Shown: positions 54,040 to 61,068 of the stretch, piece after piece
Position numbering within the stretch: position 1 is the stretch's first letter
Layout of the letters: each line of letters starts with the position of its first letter
Source: Lewinellaceae bacterium
Lineage (GTDB): Bacteria; Bacteroidota; Bacteroidia; Chitinophagales; Saprospiraceae
DNA: 64,000 bases
Direction of reading: 5' to 3'
Assembly (NCBI GenBank): GCA_020636255.1
Contig: JACJYE010000004.1
Span: 186,001-250,000 of the forward strand
Notes under the pieces: model-generated
Seen by the model: the letters and a program-made list of their open reading frames with translations, nothing else
The model's database searches: none
Told to the model about the DNA's origin: nothing
Position numbers and translations under genes: made by a program

Positions 54040-55323
54040 ATGAAAATTGAAGCGCCTCATATCTCGGCCCACAACGAACTGCTACTGGATAACCACAGGG
54101 AAGCCTTCGCCTACCTCCAACGCCAACTCGCGCAAAAAGGGCTGGATGCCGATAAGATCATAGAACAAGTGTCAGAACTTCAGACGGCCATACCTAGCTG
54201 GGCGCTGGGCGCCGGAGGTACGCGCTTCGGCCGCTTTTCCGGCATCGGCGAGCCTGGAAGCCTGGAACAGAAGATCGAAGATGTCGGCCTGCTCCATGCA
54301 CTCACCAGGTCGGCAGGGGCCATATCGCTGCATATCCCCTGGGATATCCCCGGCGATGCGGCAGCCATCAGGGCCCAGGCCGCTGAACTGGGGCTCGCCT
54401 TCGACGCCGTCAATTCCAATACTTTCCAGGACCAGAAAGGGCAGGCACACAGCTATAAATACGGCTCGCTATGCCACGTCGACGACGCCGTCAGAGCACA
54501 GGCCGTGCAACACAATATAGAAGTCATCGAGACGGGCAAAGCGCTGGGCTCCAAAAGCATTACGGTATGGCTGGCCGACGGAGCGGCGTTTCCCGGGCAA
54601 CACAACCTTCGGCATGCCCTGGAACGCACCCTCGACAGCCTGAAAAAGATCTACGCCCACCTGCCGGCCGACTGGAAAATGTACATCGAGTACAAACCCT
54701 ACGAACCCAATTTTTACAGTACCGTGATCCAGGATTGGGGCACTTCATATCTGCTGGCCACCGAATGCGGCCCCAGGGCCTTCACCCTGGTCGACCTGGG
54801 CCACCACCTCCCGAATACGAATATCGAACAAATCGTCGCCACCCTGATGATGCGGGGCAGGCTCGGCGGTTTCCACTTCAACGACAGCAAGTACGGCGAT
54901 GACGACCTGACGGTAGGGAGCATCAAGCCTTACCAGCTCTTCCTCATCTTTAACGAGCTGGTATACGGAATGGCCAACAATACGGCCGGCAACCCGCCGC
55001 TGGCCTGGATGATCGACGCCAGCCATAACGTCAAAGACCCGCTCGAAGACCTCCTGCAGAGCCTGGAGGCTATACGCCTGGCCTACGCCCAGGCCCTGAT
55101 GATCGATACAGATGCCCTGGAAGAAGCCCGGCAAGCGAATGACGTAACGCGGGCCCAGGAGGTATTGCAGGATGCTTTCAGGACCGACGCCCGCCCCCTG
55201 CTTCGCGAGGCCCGCTACAGGAGCGGTGCGGCACTCGGCCCGCTTGCCCTTTATCGCAGCCTGGATGTTCGCAGCCAGCTGGCCAGGGAAAGAGGCAAAG
55301 CCACAATAGCTACCGGCCTATAA
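54040..55323 (+). CDS. rhaI: L-rhamnose isomerase
   Basis: A 427-residue cytoplasmic isomerase converting L-rhamnose to L-rhamnulose, of the shorter RhaI type known from Pseudomonas and Bacillus rather than the E. coli RhaA type. Metal-site segments are MYIEYKPYEPNFYST (Glu), FTLVDLGHHLPN (Asp) and GGFHFNDSKYGDDDL (His, Asp, Asp). It works between the mutarotase RhaM (42598-42912) and the kinase that follows 12 bases later. Confidence 0.95.
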   Translation: MKIEAPHISAHNELLLDNHREAFAYLQRQLAQKGLDADKIIEQVSELQTAIPSWALGAGGTRFGRFSGIGEPGSLEQKIEDVGLLHALTRSAGAISLHIPWDIPGDAAAIRAQAAELGLAFDAVNSNTFQDQKGQAHSYKYGSLCHVDDAVRAQAVQHNIEVIETGKALGSKSITVWLADGAAFPGQHNLRHALERTLDSLKKIYAHLPADWKMYIEYKPYEPNFYSTVIQDWGTSYLLATECGPRAFTLVDLGHHLPNTNIEQIVATLMMRGRLGGFHFNDSKYGDDDLTVGSIKPYQLFLIFNELVYGMANNTAGNPPLAWMIDASHNVKDPLEDLLQSLEAIRLAYAQALMIDTDALEEARQANDVTRAQEVLQDAFRTDARPLLREARYRSGAALGPLALYRSLDVRSQLARERGKATIATGL

Positions 55324-55335
55324 ACAAATGGCGAT

Positions 55336-56715
55336 ATGACAGTAACGGCCATTTTTGATATCGGAAAGACCAACAAGAAGTTCTTCCTCTTCGACGGCCA
55401 GTTCCGGGAAGTATACCGGGCCTACAGCCGTTTTGAGGAAACCACCGACGAGGATGGCTTTCCTTGCGAGAACCTGGAACTGCTGACGGCATGGATGAAG
55501 GAGACGCTGCAGGAAGCCCTGGCACGGCCCGAATTCGACATTCGGTACCTCAATTTTTCCACCTATGGCGCTTCTTTCGTGCACCTCGACAAAGAAGGCA
55601 GGCCCGTCGCGCCATTGTACAACTACCTGAAGCCTTTACCTGAGCAAACCCTCCAGGATTTTTTCGCCTTATACGGCCCCGCTGATGAATGGGCGGCCAG
55701 GACTGCGTCGCCGGTTATGGGCGCGCTCAATTCAGGGCTGCAGCTATTCTGGCTCAAGCACCAGAAACCGGAAACCTTCTCCCGCATCCATCGCTCGCTT
55801 CATTTCCCTCAGTATTGCTCCTTTCTTTTTACCGGGCAGCAATTCAGTGAATATACCAGTATAGGCTGCCATACGGGCTTGTGGGATTTCGAGGCCAATG
55901 ATTACCACCAATGGGCCCGGGAGGAAGGGCTCGATACGCTGTTGGCGCCGATCATGCCCACGACGACGACTATAACAGCGCGTATTGAGGAAAAAACCAT
56001 CCAGGTGGGCGTAGGCATACACGACAGCTCAGCGGCACTGCTGCCCTACATCATGGCCAACAAAAGCCCTTTCCTGCTGGCCTCAACAGGTACCTGGAGC
56101 ATAACCCTTAACCCCTTCAGTACGGAAACCTTAAACGTCGAAGACCTGCACCGGGACTGCCTCCACTTTATGCGGGCCGATGGCAGGCCGGTACGGGCAG
56201 CCCGCCTGTTCCTCGGCAACGAATACAAGATATGGGCCCAAAGGCTGGCGGCCTATTTCCATAAACCCTATGAAGCCCACCGGCATGTCAAACCGGACGT
56301 TGCCATCCTGAAAGGGCTGGAGCGGCTGCAGGAACCTGTATTTCGCTGGGAAAGCATCAGAAGGCCTGGCCATGAAAAAGACGCCGCGGGCGAAACCAAC
56401 CTGAGCCTGTTCTCTTCTTACGAAGAAGCGTTTCACCAACTGGCAAGAGAACTGGTGTTACTGCAGACAGAGGCCATATACCTTGCCAAAGGTAAAACGC
56501 AGGCCAAAAAGGCCTATATTGACGGAGGGTTCGTCGACAACGAACTGTTCATACAGCTTCTGGCCCGTTCCTTAAAGGATATCGAGCTGATCAGCACGGA
56601 ATCGCCTCTGGGCTCTGCGCTTGGAGCGGCAATGGCCGCCAACCGGCAGGCGGTCGGCGAAGATTTTCTGCAGGAGAACTTTTCCCCGCAAAAACAAAAA
56701 GCTATCCACCCGTGA
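55336..56715 (+). CDS. rhaB: Rhamnulokinase (FGGY family)
   Basis: A 459-residue FGGY-family kinase phosphorylating L-rhamnulose at C1. The N-terminal phosphate loop is TAIFDIGKTNKKFFLFD, the central Asp region is VGVGIHDSSAALLPYI, and the second nucleotide-binding half has KKAYIDGGFVDNELFIQLLA with SPLGSALGAAMAA. Specificity for rhamnulose rests on the operon. Its stop overlaps the start of the next gene (GTGA), a sign of translational coupling. Confidence 0.93.
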   Translation: MTVTAIFDIGKTNKKFFLFDGQFREVYRAYSRFEETTDEDGFPCENLELLTAWMKETLQEALARPEFDIRYLNFSTYGASFVHLDKEGRPVAPLYNYLKPLPEQTLQDFFALYGPADEWAARTASPVMGALNSGLQLFWLKHQKPETFSRIHRSLHFPQYCSFLFTGQQFSEYTSIGCHTGLWDFEANDYHQWAREEGLDTLLAPIMPTTTTITARIEEKTIQVGVGIHDSSAALLPYIMANKSPFLLASTGTWSITLNPFSTETLNVEDLHRDCLHFMRADGRPVRAARLFLGNEYKIWAQRLAAYFHKPYEAHRHVKPDVAILKGLERLQEPVFRWESIRRPGHEKDAAGETNLSLFSSYEEAFHQLARELVLLQTEAIYLAKGKTQAKKAYIDGGFVDNELFIQLLARSLKDIELISTESPLGSALGAAMAANRQAVGEDFLQENFSPQKQKAIHP

Positions 56716-57452
56716 AAGTAGGCCTGTTCATCCCCTGTTATATCGACCAATTCTACCCCCAGGTAGGCATTGCTACCCTCGAATTGCTGGAGAAACTAGG
56801 CTGCGAGGCCGAATACCCCCCCGGGCAGACCTGCTGCGGGCAACCGATGGCCAATACCGGCTGCGAACGGGATGCCATCGCCACTTATCACCATTTCATC
56901 GATACCTTCCAGGCTTACGACCACATCGTTACGCCTTCGGGCAGCTGTACCTACCACGTCCGAAAGCATTACGATATTATCGAACAAACCGAAGCAGTGA
57001 AAAAGGTGCGCTCCGGAGTACTGGACCTAAGCGAATTCCTGCATGATGTGCTGAAGGTCAGTTCGCTCGACAGCCGTTTCCCACACAGGGTGGGCCTTCA
57101 TCAGAGCTGCCATGGGTTGAGGGGCCTTCGGTTGGGCTCTGGCACAGAACGGGTAGTAGAACCGAATTCCAAACTGGAAGCTCTGCTGCGCCTGGTAGAC
57201 GGCATAGAGCTGGTAGAACTGAGCCGCCCCGACGAATGCTGTGGTTTCGGCGGCACTTTTGCCATCAACCAGCCGGATATCTCGGTGAAGATGGGCAAAA
57301 GCCGGATCGCCGACCACGAAAGCAAAGGCGTAGAAGTCTTAACCGCCGGCGATATGTCCTGCCTCATGCACCTGGAAGGCATCATCAGGCGGCAGAAGAA
57401 AAACATCCGGGTGAAACACATTGCAGAAATACTAAACGGCGCGCCATTATGA
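56712..57452 (+). CDS. lutA: Lactate utilisation protein A (CCG-domain Fe-S oxidoreductase)
   Basis: A 246-residue subunit of the LutABC L-lactate oxidation complex. It has paired cysteine-rich CCG motifs, PGQTCCGQPMANTG and RPDECCGFGGTFAIN, with HQSCHGLRG between them. The start is a GTG at 56712 overlapping the kinase stop, and the end overlaps lutB (ATGA). In this operon it consumes the lactate made from rhamnose by RhaEW. Confidence 0.95.
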   Translation: MKVGLFIPCYIDQFYPQVGIATLELLEKLGCEAEYPPGQTCCGQPMANTGCERDAIATYHHFIDTFQAYDHIVTPSGSCTYHVRKHYDIIEQTEAVKKVRSGVLDLSEFLHDVLKVSSLDSRFPHRVGLHQSCHGLRGLRLGSGTERVVEPNSKLEALLRLVDGIELVELSRPDECCGFGGTFAINQPDISVKMGKSRIADHESKGVEVLTAGDMSCLMHLEGIIRRQKKNIRVKHIAEILNGAPL

Positions 57453-58819
57453 AGCAACACGCAGACAAGGCCGCTGATTTCCTGCGCAACGAAGCGCGCG
57501 CAGACTGGCATGACGAGGCCCTCTGGTTCGTTCGTGCCAAACGGGACAAGGCCACCCACGGTGTCCCCGAATGGGAAACGCTACGGGAGCTCGCCTCCGG
57601 CATCAAGGAGCACACGCTGTCGAACCTGGACGGCTACCTGGAACAGTTCGAGGCCAATGCCCGCCAAAATGGCGTGTATGTCCACTGGGCCTCCAACGCA
57701 GCCGAGCACAACAGCATCGTGCACGGCATCCTCATCGCCCACGAAGTCAAACGGCTGGTGAAGAGCAAATCCATGCTTACAGAAGAGTGCGGCCTGAATG
57801 AATACCTGGCCGAACACGGCATTGAAGTCGTCGACACCGACCTTGGAGAACGGATCATCCAGCTGAAGGGCGAGCCCCCCAGCCATATCGTCATGCCGGC
57901 CATTCACCTCAAGAAGGAAGAAGTGGGCGAGCTCTTCCACGAAAAACTGCAAACGGAGCAAGGCGCCTCCGACCCGAAATACCTGACGGAAGCGGCGCGC
58001 CAGCACCTGAGGAAAAAATTCCTGGCGGCACAGGCCGCCCTTACGGGCGTCAACTTTGCCATCGCGCAAACCGGAGGCGTCGTCGTATGCACCAATGAAG
58101 GCAATGCGGACATGGGGGTGCACCTGGCGCCGCTACAGATCCATAGCATGGGGATCGAAAAGGTCATTCCACGCGCTGAGCACCTCGGCGTTTTTACCCG
58201 TTTGCTGGCCCGCAGCGCCACCGGCCAGCCCATCACGATCTATACCTCCCACTACCACCGGCCCAAAGCGGGCGGTGAAATGCATATCGTCATTGTTGAC
58301 AACGGGCGCTCGGCGCAGTTAGGCAGGCAGGGATACCGCAATGCCCTCAAATGCATCCGCTGCGGGGCCTGCATGAACACCTGCCCTATTTACCGGCGCA
58401 GCGGCGGGCATAGTTATGGTTATACCATACCCGGCCCCATCGGGTCCATCCTGACGCCCGGCATCAGCCTCGAACGATACAGTAACCTGCCGTTTGCGTC
58501 CACGCTGTGCGGCTCCTGCTCCGACGTATGCCCGGTGAAGATCAACATCCATGAACAGCTATACAACTGGCGGCAGGACATCGCGAAAGCGGGGCATTTG
58601 CCCGTGGCCAAAAAACAGGGGATGCGCTGGGCAGGCCTAGTGCTTGCCCGGCCGAAATGGTACGGCGCTTTTGGAAAATTGGCCCGGTGGGCCATACGGC
58701 GCCTGCCACGGTTTATGCTCTACAACAGCCTGAACCTTTGGGGTAAAGGGCGGGATTTGCCCGAGCCACCGGAACAGAGCTTTAAAGAATGGTATCACAA
58801 AAACCGGATAAAAAAATGA
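57449..58819 (+). CDS. lutB: Lactate utilisation protein B (iron-sulfur subunit)
   Basis: A 456-residue LutB protein with two ferredoxin-type clusters: CIRCGACMNTCPIYRR near residue 300 and CGSCSDVCPVKI near 353, for electron transfer from L-lactate. The N-terminal LUD domain includes FAIAQTGGVVVCTNEGNAD. The frame extends upstream inside lutA; the ATG at 57449 gives the usual start MKQHADKAADFLRNEARA and a 4-base overlap. Its stop overlaps lutC by ATGA. Confidence 0.96.
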   Translation: MKQHADKAADFLRNEARADWHDEALWFVRAKRDKATHGVPEWETLRELASGIKEHTLSNLDGYLEQFEANARQNGVYVHWASNAAEHNSIVHGILIAHEVKRLVKSKSMLTEECGLNEYLAEHGIEVVDTDLGERIIQLKGEPPSHIVMPAIHLKKEEVGELFHEKLQTEQGASDPKYLTEAARQHLRKKFLAAQAALTGVNFAIAQTGGVVVCTNEGNADMGVHLAPLQIHSMGIEKVIPRAEHLGVFTRLLARSATGQPITIYTSHYHRPKAGGEMHIVIVDNGRSAQLGRQGYRNALKCIRCGACMNTCPIYRRSGGHSYGYTIPGPIGSILTPGISLERYSNLPFASTLCGSCSDVCPVKINIHEQLYNWRQDIAKAGHLPVAKKQGMRWAGLVLARPKWYGAFGKLARWAIRRLPRFMLYNSLNLWGKGRDLPEPPEQSFKEWYHKNRIKK

Positions 58820-59403
58820 GCAAGGATGAGATCATCGCGGCAATAAGAAAGAACAAGCCGGCGGAAACAGCACTGCCCTCTATTCCTGCTTTTACTTACG
58901 CACAGGGCGAACTGCTGCCCACCTTTATTACTATGGTGGAGGCCGGCGGCGGCAGGGTAATAGAAGCGAGCAGCCCTGATGAATTGCCCGCCCTGGCCAG
59001 CACGCTGTTTCCCGATGCAGAGATCATCGCCTCGTCCCTCCCGGAAATAAAGGGTAACGTCAGGCTGTCGGATATTGGGCAGCCCCAAAAACTGGAACCC
59101 GTTGACGCAGCCGTTATACGCGGGCAGCTCGGCGTGGCCGAGAACGGCGCTATCTGGGCCAGCGAAGCGGATTGCGGGCACCGAGTCCTTCCCTTTATCA
59201 CACAACACCTGGCTATCGTGCTGGCCCCGGAAGACCTGGTCTGCAATATGCACGAAGCCTACAGCCGGATACAGGTAAACGCCACCGGTTTCGGGCTGTT
59301 TATTGCGGGCCCTTCCAAAACGGCGGATATCGAACAATCGCTGGTCATAGGCGCCCAGGGCGCCCGCAGCCTGGCCGTCATCCTCCTGCCCAGGACGGAC
59401 TGA
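58816..59403 (+). CDS. lutC: Lactate utilisation protein C
   Basis: A 195-residue LUD-domain protein, third LutABC subunit. It carries VIRGQLGVAENGAIWASEAD and the C-terminal GPSKTADIEQSLVIGAQGAR, typical for LutC. The ATG at 58816 overlaps the lutB stop (ATGA); a start nine codons earlier is possible but lies within lutB. Together with LutA and LutB it feeds lactate electrons to the respiratory chain and yields pyruvate. Confidence 0.95.
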   Translation: MSKDEIIAAIRKNKPAETALPSIPAFTYAQGELLPTFITMVEAGGGRVIEASSPDELPALASTLFPDAEIIASSLPEIKGNVRLSDIGQPQKLEPVDAAVIRGQLGVAENGAIWASEADCGHRVLPFITQHLAIVLAPEDLVCNMHEAYSRIQVNATGFGLFIAGPSKTADIEQSLVIGAQGARSLAVILLPRTD

Positions 59404-59442
59404 ACAGACTATAACAAACCGTAACAAGCAAAACCAAGGACC

Positions 59443-60852
59443 ATGATACTCGACAAACTGACTGCACGGCTGGAAAGTGTCCAGGAATATGAAAAAGAGC
59501 CGGTGCCGGAATCCAAACTCAAGGGCTGGCGCAGCTTTCTGGGCATGTATGCCGGTGAGCATACCGCCGGGACCGAATTCGTCATCGGGCCCTTATTCGT
59601 CGCACACGGCGTAGGTGCCGGCGCCCTGGTGTTCGGGCTGCTGATCGGCAACCTTCTGGCCGTGCTCAGCTGGGCATTCTTATGCGCTCCCATCGCCGTT
59701 AAAGAGCGTATTACCCTTTACTTCAAACTGGAGAAGATCTGCGGCAAGCAGCTCACCCTCGTCTACAACCTGGTAAACGCGCTGATGTTCTGCTTCCTGG
59801 CAGGCTCGATGATCGCCGTATCGGCCACTGCGGTAGGGATCCCTTTTAACATCCCTATGGCGAAGCTGACGGACTGGCTTCCAGGCAGCCCGTCGTGGGT
59901 GCTTATCGTACTGGCTGTGGGAGCGGTTACCACGCTCATTGCAACCCTGGGATACGAACAGGTTTCCCGCTTCGCCAATATAGCATCGCCCTGGATGATC
60001 CTGGTGTTTCTGGCTGCTGCCATCGCCGTGCTGCCTGAACTGGGCGTAAAAAGCGTAAGTGATTTCTGGCCGGTAGCCAAGTCGAGTATATGGACCGGCA
60101 CGCCACTGGAAGGGCAATCCAAATTCACTTTCTGGCACGTGATGTTCTTCGCCTGGTTCTGCAACATGGCCATGCACATAGGCATGGCGGACCTTTCTAT
60201 CTTCCGGTACGCCAAAAGCTGGAAGTCGGGCTTCGCTTCGGCGGGCGGCATGTACGTAGGCCATTATTTCGCCTGGCTGGCTTCCGGTATCCTGTATGCC
60301 GTTTTCCTGCACAAGAGCCAGAACAGCATTGAATTCGCTCCGGGCCCTATTGCCTATTATGCAGCAGGCATCACGGGCGCAGCCTGTGTGATCGTCGCCG
60401 GGTGGACCACCGCCAACCCGACGATATACCGCGCGGGGCTGGCCATACAGGCCATCATGCCCAACTCCAAAACGTGGAAGGTCACCCTGATCGTAGGGCT
60501 TATCACCACAACGGCCGCCTGTTTTCCGGCCCTGGTGATGCGGCTGCTGGACTTTGTGGCCCTTTACGGCCTGTTGCTCATGCCAATGGGCGCCATTATT
60601 TTCATCGATTTCTACATCCTGCCAAAACTGGGCATGAAAGGCGAGTTTGCTGCAAAAGCAGGCCTGAATATCAACTGGGCGGCAGCGGGCACCTGGGTGC
60701 TCACCCTGGCAGCATGCCTCTTCATCAACTATGCACTGGGCGTCGAGATCTTTTTCCTTGGGCTTCCCGGTTGGTTTGTCGCCGTGGTATTGTATATCGG
60801 CCTGAGCTATTTTTTCCAGCCTTCCAAACAACTTAAAACCCGGTTATCATGA
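59443..60852 (+). CDS. NCS1/cytosine-permease-like transporter
   Basis: A 469-residue inner-membrane protein with about 12 hydrophobic helices, resembling the NCS1 (purine-cytosine permease) fold: FLGMYAGEHTAGTEFVIGPL at the start of the first helix, then alternating helices to YFFQPSKQLKTRL. No nucleobase genes are nearby; the genes around it are for rhamnose and lactate use. The parsimonious reading is uptake of L-rhamnose (or lactate) by a member of a family better known for nucleobases. No other rhamnose permease was found in the window. The stop overlaps a small membrane gene by ATGA. Confidence 0.82.
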   Translation: MILDKLTARLESVQEYEKEPVPESKLKGWRSFLGMYAGEHTAGTEFVIGPLFVAHGVGAGALVFGLLIGNLLAVLSWAFLCAPIAVKERITLYFKLEKICGKQLTLVYNLVNALMFCFLAGSMIAVSATAVGIPFNIPMAKLTDWLPGSPSWVLIVLAVGAVTTLIATLGYEQVSRFANIASPWMILVFLAAAIAVLPELGVKSVSDFWPVAKSSIWTGTPLEGQSKFTFWHVMFFAWFCNMAMHIGMADLSIFRYAKSWKSGFASAGGMYVGHYFAWLASGILYAVFLHKSQNSIEFAPGPIAYYAAGITGAACVIVAGWTTANPTIYRAGLAIQAIMPNSKTWKVTLIVGLITTTAACFPALVMRLLDFVALYGLLLMPMGAIIFIDFYILPKLGMKGEFAAKAGLNINWAAAGTWVLTLAACLFINYALGVEIFFLGLPGWFVAVVLYIGLSYFFQPSKQLKTRLS

Positions 60853-61022
60853 AAAAAACCGCACTCGGCATACTGGCCCTCAGCGGCCTGGCACTGACCC
60901 TGATCCCCCCCGTACTCGTCTTTACCGGCAGCCTGTCGAACCAGGCTCAGAAAACCTTTATGGCGATAGGCATGCTGCTCTGGTTCGCGATAGCTCCTTT
61001 TTGGATCAAACGGGCACAGTAA
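60849..61022 (+). CDS. 57-residue membrane protein coupled to the permease
   Basis: An ATG overlapping the permease stop (ATGA at 60849-60852) opens a 57-codon frame ending TAA at 61020-61022. The product has two hydrophobic segments: TALGILALSGLALTLIPPVL and MAIGMLLWFAIAPFWI, with a short polar loop (GSLSNQAQKT) between. The tight overlap and the helical-hairpin layout suggest a small partner or stabiliser of the permease, as with small TRAP or sodium-symporter subunits. Family unknown; the existence of the gene rests on overlap, start and membrane pattern. Confidence 0.7.
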   Translation: MKKTALGILALSGLALTLIPPVLVFTGSLSNQAQKTFMAIGMLLWFAIAPFWIKRAQ

Positions 61023-61068
61023 AGCAGGTTGCCCCGCAAGTTTCGACCAGCCGCCAAATCCTTTGACT

